NCBI RefSeq assembly: GCF_019047785.1
Contig: NZ_CP077290.1
Location: 2,976,001-3,040,000, forward strand
DNA from: Enterobacter cancerogenus
GTDB lineage: Bacteria; Pseudomonadota; Gammaproteobacteria; Enterobacterales; Enterobacteriaceae
Direction: 5' to 3'
DNA length: 64,000 nucleotides
This document shows, in pieces, positions 36,131 through 45,184 of this stretch. The notes below the pieces were generated by a model. The model saw nothing but the letters and a program-made list of their open reading frames with translations, ran no database searches and was not told where the DNA came from. Position numbers and translations under genes: made by a program. The first letter of the stretch is position 1. Every line of letters starts with the position of its first letter.

Positions 36131-38314
36131 TTATTGTCGACGTAATAACCGCAGCGCGTTCGCCGTCACCAGCACCGTCGCCCCGGTATCCGCCAGCACC
36201 GCCAGCCACAGCCCGGTGATGCCGAGCAGCGTGGTCACCAGGAATATCCCCTTCAGCCCCAGCGCAATGCCGATGTTCTGGCGAATATTGGATCGCGTTG
36301 CCCGCGCGAGATCAATCATCTGCGCCAGCCCGGTCAGGCGGTTGTGGGTCAGCGCCGCGTCGGCGGTCTCCAGCGCCACGTCGGTGCCGCTGCCCATGGC
36401 GATCCCGATGGTTGAGGCTTTCATTGCCGGAGCATCGTTAATTCCGTCGCCGACCATCGCCAGCGGGGTGTGCGCGTTTAATTCCGTCACGGCACGCACC
36501 TTATCCGCAGGCAGTAACCCGGCTTTAAATTCGAGGCCCAGCTCACCGGCAATCGCCGCTGCCGCGCGCGGGTTATCACCGGTCAGGATCACACCCTGCA
36601 CGCCCAGCGTATGCAGGGCTGCAACCGCCTCTTTCGCATCGTCGCGCAGGGTATCGCGCAGGGCGAGCATGCCTTTCACCACGCCCTCCAGCACCACGAC
36701 GACAACCGTCTGCCCGGCCTGTTCCAGCGTCTGGATCTGCGGGCTTAACCCGGTCGCCGGGGATTTATCCGCCGCGACGATAAGCACTTTTTTGCCCTCA
36801 ACCTCGGCCTCAATACCCGAGCCTGCCAGCGCGCGCTGCGCGGTTGCCGGCGGAATCGTCAGCCCGCGAGACTGCGCTTCGCGCACGATTGCCTGCGCCA
36901 GCGGGTGGGTGGAGCCTTGCTCGACGGCGGCGGCCAGCGTCAGGAGAGCGTTTTCACTCATATCCTGCGGGTACAGGCCGGTAACCTGTGGCTTCCCGAC
37001 GGTCAGCGTGCCGGTCTTATCAAAAGCGATGTGTTGCACCTGGCTCAGCTGCTCCAGCGCCGCGCCGCCCTTAATCAGCGCCCCGCGACGGGCCGCCGCA
37101 GCCAGCCCCGAGGTGATCGCCGCCGGGGTGGAGATCACCAGCGCGCACGGGCAGCCGATCAGCAGCAGCGTCAGGCCTTTATAAATCCAGCCCTCCCACG
37201 GCGCGCCAAAAAACAGCGGCGGCACGACAGTGACCAGCAGGGCTACCAGCATGATGGCAGGGGTGTAAATCCGGCTAAAACGGTCGATAAAGCGTTCGAC
37301 CGGCGCGCGGCGCTCTTCGGCCTCTTCAATCAGCTTAAGAATGCGGTCGATGGCGCTGTCGCCCGGTTCGGAGAGCACGTTCAACTGCACCAGACGATCG
37401 ACGCTGGTGGCACCGGCAGGCACTTTCTCACCCGCTTCGCGCTCAACCGGAATGGACTCGCCGGTCAGCGCGCTTTCGTCAAAGCTTGCAGTGGCGGTAA
37501 GCAGCGCGGCATCGGCAGGTAAACGCCCGCCCGCCGCCACTTCAATCACGTCGCCAGGACGCAGGGTAGCGATCGCCACCGTTTCACGACTGTCGTTCAC
37601 CACGCGAATGGCGGTTTCGGGTTTGAGCGCCATCAGCGCGCTGACCCCTTTGCGTGCCCGGCTCGCGGCCCATCCTTCAAGGCGCTCGCCGATTAAGAAC
37701 AGCAGTAGCACCATCGCCGCTTCCGCCGTCGCGCCGATGAACAGCGCGCCAATCGCCGCCACGCTCATCAATGTTTCGATGGCGAACCAGCTGCCGCTTT
37801 TCATCAGGCGCAGCGCCTGACGGGCAATCGGGAACAGCCCAACGAGCGTGGTGGCGATAAAGGCCAGGTTGCCAAACGGATGGTTAATCTGCTCCAGACC
37901 CCAGCTCACCGCCATCATGATGACGAGCGTTAACAGCGGCAGGTTTTCCCGCAGGAGAGAGGTTTTTTCGACCGGGGCGGATTCGCTGCGCAGGGAATAG
38001 CCTGCCTGGCTGACGGCGGTTTCAACCTGTTTGCTGACGTCGCGGTCGGCGCTGACCAGCAGCTTTTCGGTGGTGAACAGCACCTGAACGTGGCTGACGC
38101 CCGGCACCTGTTTAACCGCGTTTTCTACCTTGCGCGCGCAGGCGGCGCAGTCCATGCCGTTAACGACCCAGCTGTAGCGGCTGCCGGTGTCGGGAAGCGC
38201 GTCGTTTTGCGCCTCACACCCGGACTCGCAGCAGCAGTCGTCCTTCGGCGGTACCGGGCTGAGCTTAAGTGCAGAGAATTGGGGAACTTTTTTTGACGAT
38301 TCAGGAGCAGACAT
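36131..38314 (-). CDS. zntA: Zn(II)/Cd(II)/Pb(II)-translocating P1B-type ATPase
   Basis: 727 aa. The N-terminal metal domain has a CCCE stretch (27-30) and GMDCAAC (Cys56/Cys59); the membrane part holds the transport motif CPC in IGCPCALVIST; the P-domain has DKTGTLT (phosphorylated Asp), then TGDNPRAAAA and MVGDGINDAPAM. A conserved Asp near the C-terminus (AVLADTGATVLV) completes the zinc site. It exports zinc, cadmium and lead from the cytoplasm. It has its own promoter with a perfect ZntR operator immediately upstream, so expression should rise with zinc. Confidence 0.98.
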   Translation of the reverse strand: MSAPESSKKVPQFSALKLSPVPPKDDCCCESGCEAQNDALPDTGSRYSWVVNGMDCAACARKVENAVKQVPGVSHVQVLFTTEKLLVSADRDVSKQVETAVSQAGYSLRSESAPVEKTSLLRENLPLLTLVIMMAVSWGLEQINHPFGNLAFIATTLVGLFPIARQALRLMKSGSWFAIETLMSVAAIGALFIGATAEAAMVLLLFLIGERLEGWAASRARKGVSALMALKPETAIRVVNDSRETVAIATLRPGDVIEVAAGGRLPADAALLTATASFDESALTGESIPVEREAGEKVPAGATSVDRLVQLNVLSEPGDSAIDRILKLIEEAEERRAPVERFIDRFSRIYTPAIMLVALLVTVVPPLFFGAPWEGWIYKGLTLLLIGCPCALVISTPAAITSGLAAAARRGALIKGGAALEQLSQVQHIAFDKTGTLTVGKPQVTGLYPQDMSENALLTLAAAVEQGSTHPLAQAIVREAQSRGLTIPPATAQRALAGSGIEAEVEGKKVLIVAADKSPATGLSPQIQTLEQAGQTVVVVVLEGVVKGMLALRDTLRDDAKEAVAALHTLGVQGVILTGDNPRAAAAIAGELGLEFKAGLLPADKVRAVTELNAHTPLAMVGDGINDAPAMKASTIGIAMGSGTDVALETADAALTHNRLTGLAQMIDLARATRSNIRQNIGIALGLKGIFLVTTLLGITGLWLAVLADTGATVLVTANALRLLRRQ

Positions 38315-38352
38315 AGCAGCCTCCGGCGAATGATAATTTTCTCATTAACCGG

Positions 38353-38384
38353 AGTATGCACTCTGGAGTCGACTCCAGAGTCAA
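38353..38384 (-). promoter_or_regulatory. zntA promoter with ZntR (MerR-family) operator
   Basis: Minus-strand -35 TTGACT (38384-38379) and -10 CATACT (38358-38353) are separated by 20 bp, longer than a normal spacer as expected for MerR-type activation. The spacer holds a perfect 22-bp dyad at 38360-38381 with halves ACTCTGGAGTC and GACTCCAGAGT, essentially the E. coli ZntR site. Confidence 0.93.
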
Positions 38385-38391
38385 GCATTAT

Positions 38392-39018
38392 TTAGATGTA
38401 CAGCGACCGCACAATCAGGAAGTGTCCGGCAAAGTAACAGGCGGCAGCAATCGCGTTATCCGCGCGGAAACGGCGGCGATAGTGGCTACCCAGCCAGACG
38501 ATATTCCCGAGCAGCAGCAGGGCTGCGCCGAAGAAGGCGGACATGGCCTGCGACGTCGGACGGAAGAACCACAGCTCGCCCGCCAGCCACACCATCACCA
38601 GCGTCATGGCAATAAAGGTGCAGACCGGCAAACGCATCTCTTCCAGGCGCGTCCAGATCACGGCGATCAGCAGCGCGCCGATTGCCAGCAGCACCAGCGG
38701 CAGCGGCCAGAAGAAGGAGAGCGTCATCTGGCTGGCAAAATAAATGGTGTAGAGCAGATGCGACAGGAAGAACGCCCCCACGGCATACAGCAGGCGCTGG
38801 CGCGGCAGCAGGGTTAAGGCATCACCAATCAACGAGGCGCACAGCCCGGCGAGCACCAGATAGCTGATGGCGTTAAACATAGGCGCTTGCCAGGCCAACA
38901 GCAGCAGGAGCAGCAGCGTGACGGGTTTAAACAACCAGCGCTGCCAGGCGGGGCCACGGTACGACGCATCGACAAAGAGCCATGCGGACAAACAGACGGC
39001 GATAAATGACCAAAGCAT
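38392..39018 (-). CDS. yhhN: YhhN-family (lysoplasmalogenase-like) membrane protein
   Basis: 208 aa with about eight hydrophobic spans. YhhN/TMEM86 family members include lysoplasmalogenases; the enzymatic role in bacteria is not settled. Conserved polar positions such as [12 protein letters not shown] and [12 protein letters not shown] are present. It ends 8 bp before the zntA -35 box on the same strand, so some read-through into zntA is possible. Divergent from yhhM. Confidence 0.92.
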   Translation of the reverse strand: MLWSFIAVCLSAWLFVDASYRGPAWQRWLFKPVTLLLLLLLAWQAPMFNAISYLVLAGLCASLIGDALTLLPRQRLLYAVGAFFLSHLLYTIYFASQMTLSFFWPLPLVLLAIGALLIAVIWTRLEEMRLPVCTFIAMTLVMVWLAGELWFFRPTSQAMSAFFGAALLLLGNIVWLGSHYRRRFRADNAIAAACYFAGHFLIVRSLYI

Positions 39019-39147
39019 ATTAACTCCCTGTATCTGTTAAGGCTGAATTCTCAGTTTCTGATTCAGTGTAGTGACGCGCAGAGGCGTTTGGCAATGCCGG
39101 GAAAGGCAAGGTATCCTGAATTCCGCATTATCTGATGGAGTATTAGT

Positions 39148-39507
39148 GTGAGTAAGATGCCGCTGTTTTTGATTATTGTGGTCGCCATTATCGTCGTTGC
39201 CGCCTCGTTTCGCTTCGTGCAGCAGCGCCGCGAAAAGGCCGATAACGATGCCGCGCCGCTGCTGCAAAAACGCGTGGTGGTGAGCAATAAACGCGAAAAA
39301 GCGATCAACGACCGGCGTTCACGCCAGCAGCAGGTCACGCCTGCCGGAACCCCTATGCGCTATGAGGCGAGCTTCAGGCCGGAAAGCGGCGGGCTGGAGG
39401 TGACGTTCCGCCTGGAAGCGCAGCAGTATCATCAGCTGACCGTGGGGGAGAAAGGGGTGTTGAGCTACAAAGGATCGCGGTTTGAAGGGTTTGAACCGGA
39501 GCTGTAA
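39148..39507 (+). CDS. yhhM: DUF2500 membrane-anchored protein YhhM
   Basis: 119 aa from a GTG start at 39148 with TGGAG eight bases upstream. One N-terminal membrane span (MSKMPLFLIIVVAIIVVAAS) is followed by a basic linker and a small beta-rich domain (MRYEASFRPESGGLEVTFRL, LTVGEKGVLSYKG). Matches E. coli YhhM in length. Function unknown. Confidence 0.93.
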   Translation: MSKMPLFLIIVVAIIVVAASFRFVQQRREKADNDAAPLLQKRVVVSNKREKAINDRRSRQQQVTPAGTPMRYEASFRPESGGLEVTFRLEAQQYHQLTVGEKGVLSYKGSRFEGFEPEL

Positions 39508-39510
39508 TTT

Positions 39511-39607
39511 TTCCCTCACCCCGGCCCTCTCCCCTTGGGAGAGGGAGTCAATGTCCCCTCTCCCTGTGGGAGAGGGTTAGGGTGAGGGTGAGGGCATCAG
39601 GCCGCAC
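39511..39607. repeat. Two inverted CCCTCTCC-family palindromes (copy 4, paired)
   Basis: CCCTCACCCCGGCCCTCTCC...GGGAGAGGG and then CCCTCTCCCTGTGGGAGAGGG followed by ttaGGGTGAGGGTGAGGGCATCAGGCCGCACC. The outer flanks are inverted, as in BIME-type REP pairs. Lies between convergent yhhM and yhhL. Confidence 0.88.
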
Positions 39608-39608
39608 C

Positions 39609-39890
39609 TTACTTCTTCGCCTGCGCCTTAAACGTCTTCATCCACACCAGCAGTTCAAATACGCCAAAGATAAACACGCGCAACTGCTGCCAGCCGGTCA
39701 TCTGCGGCCCATCTTTCGGCAGGCCGTTTTTCAGCATCACCATCTGCAGGGCGTGCATGAAGGCGGTGAAGATCAGCGCGACGTTAACAAAGATATTCAT
39801 TGGCCGCGGGAAAGGGTGCACCAGGTTGAGGATCAAAAACGCCCAGACGCCCAGCATCAGTAAGCGCCCCAGATTAATCAGTACCGGCAT
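39609..39890 (-). CDS. yhhL: DUF1145 membrane protein YhhL
   Basis: 93 aa (E. coli 89), three hydrophobic segments with short loops (VHPFPRPMNIFVN, MLKNGLPKDGPQMTGWQQ). Function unknown. The start overlaps the 3' end of rsmD by 17 bp on the same strand, so the two are coupled. Confidence 0.93.
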   Translation of the reverse strand: MPVLINLGRLLMLGVWAFLILNLVHPFPRPMNIFVNVALIFTAFMHALQMVMLKNGLPKDGPQMTGWQQLRVFIFGVFELLVWMKTFKAQAKK

Positions 39891-40476
39891 CGGATTCTCC
39901 TTGTGCCTGACGATGATACAGACGGTAAGCGACCTGACCGGCCACTTTTTCGCGGTGCAGATCCCAGTGAACCGGCACCGGAGGCAAACCGTTTTCCACT
40001 TCGCTCTCGACGTAAATCAGCGCGTCATCCGCCAGCCAGCCGTTTTGTTCCAGCAGGGATAACGTCTCTTCCAGCAGCCCTTTGCGGAACGGCGGATCAA
40101 CGAAGACCACGTTATGCGGCGTGCCCTGTTGCGCGAGGAAGCTCAGGGTATTGGTGTTTACCACCTTCGCATTCTTTGCTTTTAGCGTAGCCAGATTTTG
40201 CTGCAGCGTCTGCGCCACGTTGCGCTCCATCTCCAGCAGGGTGGCGCTGGCGGCATAACGCGACAGCGCTTCCAGCCCTAACGCCCCGCTTCCGGCGAAG
40301 CAATCCAGGCAGTGGGCGTCTACCATTGACGGGGCAAGCCAGTTAAACAACGTCTCGCGCACGCGGTCCGTCGTGGGGCGTAAACCGGGGCTGTCCGGCA
40401 CCGGTAATTTCCGGCCTCGCCACTGGCCGCCGATAATGCGAATTTGACCGGCCGGGGCGCGGTTGGGTTTCTTCAT
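39874..40476 (-). CDS. rsmD: 16S rRNA (guanine-966-N2)-methyltransferase
   Basis: 200 aa (E. coli 198). AdoMet motif LDCFAGSGALGLEALSRYA, catalytic DPPF in VVFVDPPFRKGLLEE, and the basic N-terminus RIIGGQWRGRKLPVPDSPGLRPTTDRVRETLFNWL typical of RsmD. It methylates G966 of 16S rRNA. Divergent from ftsY across 127 bp, as in E. coli. Confidence 0.97.
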   Translation of the reverse strand: MKKPNRAPAGQIRIIGGQWRGRKLPVPDSPGLRPTTDRVRETLFNWLAPSMVDAHCLDCFAGSGALGLEALSRYAASATLLEMERNVAQTLQQNLATLKAKNAKVVNTNTLSFLAQQGTPHNVVFVDPPFRKGLLEETLSLLEQNGWLADDALIYVESEVENGLPPVPVHWDLHREKVAGQVAYRLYHRQAQGESDAGTD

Positions 40477-40603
40477 TTCAGGAAAGCTCTGTTAACAATT
40501 CGCCTGCGATTGCGGGCGGTGATGTCAATTAAGTAAAGTGTTAGACTATTTCATCATTTTTTTAGCTTCCATGTATATAGCGCCGCGAGGAGTGTAGTCG
40601 CAG

Positions 40604-42097
40604 ATGGCAAAACAAAAAAAACGTGGCTTCTTTTCCTGGCTGGGCTTCGGTGAAAAAGAGCAAGAGACAGAACAGAAAACCGAAGAACAACAGCAGGTTG
40701 AGGAGCCGTCACAGCCTGAAACGCCTGTAGAAACCGCCGCGGTCATTGAAGCGGAGCAGCCTGCACACAGCAAAGAAGAGATTGACTCCTTTGCTGAAGA
40801 GGTCGTCGACGTCACTGAGCAGGTTCAGGAGAGTGAAAAGCCGGAACCGGTGGTGATTGAACAGGTTGCAAACGTTGTAGAGGTTGCAGAGGTTGTCGAA
40901 ACGCCTGCGGCGGCCATTGAGCACGAAGCGCTGCCGTTGCCGGAAGAGGTGAAAGCCGAAGAGATTTCACCGGAAGAGTGGCAGGCCGAAGCGGAAACCG
41001 TCGACATCATCGACGCGGTGGAAGAAGACGCGGCACTTGAGCCTGAACTCACCGACGAAGAGCTGGAAGCCCAGGCGCTGGCGGCACAGGCCGCAGAAGA
41101 AGCGGTTATCGTCGTGCCAGTGGAAGAGCAAGCGCAGGCCGAAGAGGCGATCGTTCAGGAGCAGGAAAAACCGACCAAAGAAGGTTTCTTCGCGCGCCTG
41201 AAGCGCAGCCTGCTTAAAACCAAAGAGAACTTAGGTTCCGGATTTATCAGTCTGTTCCGCGGCAAAAAGATCGACGATGATCTCTTTGAAGAGCTGGAAG
41301 AACAGCTGCTGATCGCCGACGTCGGCGTGGAAACCACCCGCAAAATCATCACCAACCTGACAGAGGGCGCGAGCCGCAAACAGCTGCGCGATGCCGAAGC
41401 GCTGTACGGTCTGTTGAAAGATGAGATGGGTGAAATCCTCGCAAAAGTTGACGAACCGCTTAATATTGAAGGCAAAACGCCATTTGTTATTCTGATGGTG
41501 GGTGTGAACGGTGTGGGTAAAACCACCACCATCGGCAAGCTGGCGCGCCAGTTCGAGCAGCAGGGCAAATCGGTGATGCTGGCGGCGGGTGATACCTTCC
41601 GTGCGGCAGCGGTGGAGCAGCTGCAGGTCTGGGGCCAGCGCAACGACATTCCGGTGATTGCCCAGCACACCGGCGCGGACTCCGCATCCGTTATCTTTGA
41701 CGCCATTCAGGCGGCGAAAGCGCGTAACGTGGATGTCCTGATTGCCGATACCGCCGGACGTTTGCAGAACAAATCGCACCTGATGGAAGAGCTGAAGAAA
41801 ATCGTTCGCGTCATGAAGAAGCTGGACGAAGATGCGCCGCATGAAATTATGCTGACTATCGACGCCAGCACCGGGCAGAACGCCGTCAGCCAGGCGAAGC
41901 TGTTCCATGAAGCGGTAGGGCTGACGGGTATCACGCTGACCAAACTGGACGGTACCGCCAAGGGCGGCGTGATCTTCTCCGTGGCCGACCAGTTCGGCAT
42001 TCCTATCCGTTACATCGGTGTGGGCGAGCGTATTGAGGATTTGCGTCCGTTTAAGGCGGACGACTTTATTGAGGCATTATTTGCCCGAGAGGACTAA
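40604..42097 (+). CDS. ftsY: Signal recognition particle receptor FtsY
   Basis: 497 aa. A long acidic A domain (about 15-195, rich in Glu/Gln/Val) is followed by the NG GTPase domain, with G1 GVNGVGKTTTIGKLA, G2 AGDTFRAAAVEQL, G3 DTAGR and G4 TKLDGTAKGG. It docks the ribosome-SRP complex at the inner membrane for SecYEG or YidC insertion. A basic start, MAKQKKRGFFSWLGFGEKE, gives a membrane-binding helix. ftsE starts 2 bp after the stop, forming the conserved ftsYEX operon. Confidence 0.98.
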   Translation: MAKQKKRGFFSWLGFGEKEQETEQKTEEQQQVEEPSQPETPVETAAVIEAEQPAHSKEEIDSFAEEVVDVTEQVQESEKPEPVVIEQVANVVEVAEVVETPAAAIEHEALPLPEEVKAEEISPEEWQAEAETVDIIDAVEEDAALEPELTDEELEAQALAAQAAEEAVIVVPVEEQAQAEEAIVQEQEKPTKEGFFARLKRSLLKTKENLGSGFISLFRGKKIDDDLFEELEEQLLIADVGVETTRKIITNLTEGASRKQLRDAEALYGLLKDEMGEILAKVDEPLNIEGKTPFVILMVGVNGVGKTTTIGKLARQFEQQGKSVMLAAGDTFRAAAVEQLQVWGQRNDIPVIAQHTGADSASVIFDAIQAAKARNVDVLIADTAGRLQNKSHLMEELKKIVRVMKKLDEDAPHEIMLTIDASTGQNAVSQAKLFHEAVGLTGITLTKLDGTAKGGVIFSVADQFGIPIRYIGVGERIEDLRPFKADDFIEALFARED

Positions 42098-42099
42098 CA

Positions 42100-42765
42100 A
42101 TGATTCGCTTTGAACACGTCAGCAAGGCCTATCTCGGTGGGAGACAAGCGCTGCAGGGGGTGACATTTCACCTGCAGCCGGGCGAGATGGCATTCCTGAC
42201 CGGCCATTCCGGCGCGGGGAAAAGTACCCTGCTCAAGCTTATCTGTGGGATCGAACGGCCCAGCGCCGGGAAAATCTTTTTCAGCGGCCACGACATCAGC
42301 CGCCTGAAAAACCGTGAGGTGCCGTTCCTGCGGCGTCAGATCGGCATGATTTTCCAGGATCACCACCTGCTGATGGATCGCACCGTGTTTGACAACGTCG
42401 CTATCCCGCTGATTATTGCCGGTGCCAGCTATGACGATATCCGCCGCCGCGTCTCTGCGGCGCTGGATAAGGTCGGGCTGCTGGACAAAGCGAAGAACTT
42501 CCCGATCCAGCTTTCCGGCGGTGAACAGCAGCGCGTGGGCATTGCCCGTGCGGTGGTGAACAAACCGGCGGTGCTGCTGGCGGATGAACCGACCGGGAAC
42601 CTGGACGATGCCCTGTCCGAAGGGATTTTACGTCTGTTCGAAGAGTTTAACCGCGTGGGGGTAACGGTACTGATGGCGACGCACGATATCGGGCTGATCT
42701 CCCGCCGTTCGTACCGCATGCTGACCCTGAGCGACGGGCATTTGCACGGAGGCCACGGTGAATAA
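42100..42765 (+). CDS. ftsE: Cell-division ABC ATPase FtsE
   Basis: 221 aa. Walker [16 protein letters not shown] signature LSGGEQQR, Walker [13 protein letters not shown] and the His switch MATHD are intact. Together with FtsX it controls septal peptidoglycan hydrolysis via EnvC and amidases. The 3' end overlaps ftsX by 8 bp. Confidence 0.98.
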   Translation: MIRFEHVSKAYLGGRQALQGVTFHLQPGEMAFLTGHSGAGKSTLLKLICGIERPSAGKIFFSGHDISRLKNREVPFLRRQIGMIFQDHHLLMDRTVFDNVAIPLIIAGASYDDIRRRVSAALDKVGLLDKAKNFPIQLSGGEQQRVGIARAVVNKPAVLLADEPTGNLDDALSEGILRLFEEFNRVGVTVLMATHDIGLISRRSYRMLTLSDGHLHGGHGE

Positions 42766-43813
42766 GCGTGATGCAATGAACCAGATTCGGCAGTTCGGGA
42801 ACCGGTTTGACCGCTTCCGCAAGCCGCAGGGCGGTGGGGACGGTAATCGTCATGCGCCAAAGCGTGCAAAAGCCGCGCCGAAGCCGAACTCCCGCAAGAC
42901 CAACGTCTTTAACGAGCAGGTGCGCTACGCCTTCCACGGCGCAGTGCAGGACCTGAAAAGCAAACCGCTGGCGACGTTCCTGACGGTGATGGTGATTGCC
43001 ATCTCCCTGACGCTGCCGAGCGTTTGCTACATGGTCTATAAAAACGTTAATCAGGCGGCGTCACAGTATTATCCGTCGCCGCAGATCACCGTCTATCTGG
43101 ACAAAGCGCTCGACGATAACGCGGCGGCGCAGGTGGTCGGGCAGATCCAGGCCGAACCGGGCGTGGAGAAGGTCAACTATCTGTCGCGCGACGAGGCGCT
43201 GGGCGAGTTCCGTAACTGGTCCGGGTTTGGTGGCGCGCTGGATATGCTGGAAGAGAACCCGCTGCCCGCCGTGGCGGTGGTGATCCCGAAGCTCGATTTC
43301 CAGGGCACCGATTCGCTCAACACGTTGCGCGACCGCATCACCCGTATCAACGGCATTGATGAAGTGCGCATGGACGACAGCTGGTTTGCGCGTCTGGCCG
43401 CGCTGACCGGGCTTGTGGGACGTGTCTCGGCGATGATCGGCGTACTGATGGTGGCGGCGGTATTCCTCGTCATTGGTAACAGCGTACGTCTGAGCATCTT
43501 CGCCCGCCGCGACACCATCAACGTGCAGAAACTGATTGGTGCGACGGATGGATTCATCCTGCGTCCGTTCCTTTACGGCGGCGCGTTGCTCGGTTTTTCC
43601 GGCGCATTTCTTTCACTGATATTGTCAGAAATTTTGGTGATGCGGCTCTCGTCCGCCGTTACTGACGTGGCGCAGGTTTTCGGCACCAAGTTTGATATCA
43701 GTGGCTTAGGGTTCGACGAGTGCCTGTTATTGTTGCTGGTCTGCTCGATGATCGGCTGGATTGCCGCATGGCTGGCAACGGTGCAACATTTACGTCACTT
43801 TACTCCCGACTAA
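42758..43813 (+). CDS. ftsX: Cell-division ABC permease FtsX
   Basis: 351 aa from a GTG start at 42758, inside the ftsE end, as in E. coli. A long basic cytoplasmic N-terminus (1-70), one span, a periplasmic EnvC-binding loop (about 95-220; [19 protein letters not shown]...) and three C-terminal spans. It transmits FtsE ATP-driven motion to EnvC at the septum. Confidence 0.97.
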   Translation: MNKRDAMNQIRQFGNRFDRFRKPQGGGDGNRHAPKRAKAAPKPNSRKTNVFNEQVRYAFHGAVQDLKSKPLATFLTVMVIAISLTLPSVCYMVYKNVNQAASQYYPSPQITVYLDKALDDNAAAQVVGQIQAEPGVEKVNYLSRDEALGEFRNWSGFGGALDMLEENPLPAVAVVIPKLDFQGTDSLNTLRDRITRINGIDEVRMDDSWFARLAALTGLVGRVSAMIGVLMVAAVFLVIGNSVRLSIFARRDTINVQKLIGATDGFILRPFLYGGALLGFSGAFLSLILSEILVMRLSSAVTDVAQVFGTKFDISGLGFDECLLLLLVCSMIGWIAAWLATVQHLRHFTPD

Positions 43814-43824
43814 TAAAAGCGTGA

Positions 43825-43866
43825 TATAATCTTTCCCTGCACTGAGATGTTCGCTCTGCAGGGAAA
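43825..43866 (+). promoter_or_regulatory. TATAAT box and 10-bp inverted repeat in the rpoH leader region
   Basis: TATAAT at 43825-43830 suits the -10 of the constitutive rpoH P1 promoter. Directly after it TTTCCCTGCA (43832-43841) and TGCAGGGAAA (43857-43866) form a perfect hairpin with a 15-base loop and no T-run, so it is either an early mRNA structure or a weak ftsX terminator. Confidence 0.6.
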
Positions 43867-43941
43867 GCGTCCCTGTTTGCGCTTCCCCGCTTTATCATCT
43901 TCATGTCACATTTTGTGCGTAATTTATTCACTGTTGCACTG

Positions 43942-43970
43942 GGAACTTGTGGATAAAATCACTGTCTGAT
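43942..43970 (+). promoter_or_regulatory. Sigma-E promoter (rpoH P3) with embedded DnaA box
   Basis: GGAACTT (43942-43948), a 16-bp spacer and TCTGAT (43965-43970) match the sigma-E consensus and the known E. coli rpoH P3. The spacer contains TGTGGATAA (43948-43956), a perfect DnaA box on the opposite strand; DnaA binding and repression of rpoH are reported in E. coli. Confidence 0.88.
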
Positions 43971-44068
43971 AAAAGAGTGAATGCTATTCTCGTTGCTCAA
44001 ATGCTTTGGCATGGTTGTTGCCTGATGGGGATAACCTGAGCCAGAAGAAATTGAATTGAGAGGAATGA

Positions 44069-44926
44069 ATGACCAAAGAAATGCAAACTTTAGCTTTAGC
44101 CCCTGTTGGTAACCTGGAGTCTTACATCCGGGCTGCGAACACCTGGCCGATGTTGACGGCTGAGGAAGAAAAGGAGCTTGCTGAAAAGCTGCATTACCAG
44201 GGCGATCTGGAAGCAGCTAAGACGCTGATCCTGTCTCACCTGCGCTTTGTTGTTCACGTTGCTCGTAATTATGCGGGCTACGGCCTGCCGCAGGCGGATC
44301 TGATTCAGGAAGGTAACATCGGCCTGATGAAGGCTGTACGTCGCTTTAACCCGGAAGTGGGTGTGCGACTGGTCTCCTTCGCCGTGCACTGGATCAAAGC
44401 TGAAATTCACGAATACGTTCTGCGTAACTGGCGTATTGTGAAAGTCGCCACGACGAAAGCGCAACGCAAACTGTTCTTCAACCTGCGTAAAACCAAGCAG
44501 CGTCTGGGCTGGTTCAATCAGGATGAAGTGGAAATGGTGGCGCGCGAACTGGGCGTATCCAGCAAAGACGTCCGCGAGATGGAATCCCGTATGGCCGCGC
44601 AGGACATGACCTTTGACATGTCTTCCGACGATGACGCCTCTGACAGCCAGCCGATGGCACCGGTTCTGTATCTGCAGGATAAGACCTCTAACTTTGCCGA
44701 CGGCATTGAAGAGGACAACTGGGAAGATCAGGCCGCGAACAAGCTGAGCTTTGCGATGGAAGGTCTCGACGAGCGTAGCCAGGACATTATCCGCGCCCGC
44801 TGGCTGGACGAAGACAACAAGTCCACGCTGCAGGAACTGGCCGACCGCTACGGCGTGTCCGCTGAACGTGTGCGTCAGCTTGAAAAGAACGCCATGAAAA
44901 AACTTCGCGCCGCTATCGAAGCGTAA
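44069..44926 (+). CDS. rpoH: Heat-shock sigma factor RpoH (sigma-32)
   Basis: 285 aa. Sigma-70 regions are clear: region 2 ([42 protein letters not shown]), the RpoH box ([18 protein letters not shown]) and the region 4 helix-turn-helix ([27 protein letters not shown]). GAGAGGA lies before the ATG; in E. coli the first about 220 nt of this mRNA fold as a thermosensor that hides this site. It directs transcription of chaperone and protease genes, and one probable target, prlC-rsmJ, lies in the same window. Followed by a structured RNA and a strong terminator. Confidence 0.98.
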   Translation: MTKEMQTLALAPVGNLESYIRAANTWPMLTAEEEKELAEKLHYQGDLEAAKTLILSHLRFVVHVARNYAGYGLPQADLIQEGNIGLMKAVRRFNPEVGVRLVSFAVHWIKAEIHEYVLRNWRIVKVATTKAQRKLFFNLRKTKQRLGWFNQDEVEMVARELGVSSKDVREMESRMAAQDMTFDMSSDDDASDSQPMAPVLYLQDKTSNFADGIEEDNWEDQAANKLSFAMEGLDERSQDIIRARWLDEDNKSTLQELADRYGVSAERVRQLEKNAMKKLRAAIEA

Positions 44927-44954
44927 TTTCTGCGAAGTCCCCGTTTAGCCGAAA

Positions 44955-45066
44955 TAGTTCAGGCTGCAGGAAGGCGGCAAATGAGTGAATCCCGATGAGC
45001 TTACATGAGTAAGTGATTCGGGTGAACGAGAGCAGCCAACGTACCTGCGGCTTGAAATATGAAGGA
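44955..45066 (+). ncRNA. Structured RNA element in the rpoH 3' region (RtT-like)
   Basis: Nested pairings: CTTAC-atga-GTAAG inside CCCGA...TCGGG, enclosed by GGCTGC...GCAGCC and GCAGG...CCTGC, ending CTGCGGCTTGAAATATGAAGG. The arrangement and the last stretch recall the RtT repeat RNA of the tyrT operon, but I name the family from memory only. It lies between the rpoH stop and its terminator, so it could be released as a 3'-UTR-derived small RNA. Confidence 0.5.
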
Positions 45067-45071
45067 TAAAA

Positions 45072-45107
45072 GCCCCTGGATGTGAATCCGGGGGTTCTGT
45101 TTTTTTA
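45072..45107 (+). terminator. Rho-independent terminator after rpoH
   Basis: The stem CCCCTGGAT-gtga-ATCCGGGGG (one T/G bulge pair) is followed by ttctgTTTTTTT. It lies 145 bp after the rpoH stop, downstream of the structured RNA element. Confidence 0.88.
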
Positions 45108-45184
45108 ACGCCTGCTCTGGCGAAATTTTACCCCCTGGCAAACACTTACTGATGCGCTACACATGCGATCTTCGGGGGGATAAG

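Noticed and set aside
38360..38381. 22-bp palindrome as terminator of yhhN
   Set aside because: No T-run, and it lies exactly between promoter boxes with MerR-type spacing, matching the ZntR operator.
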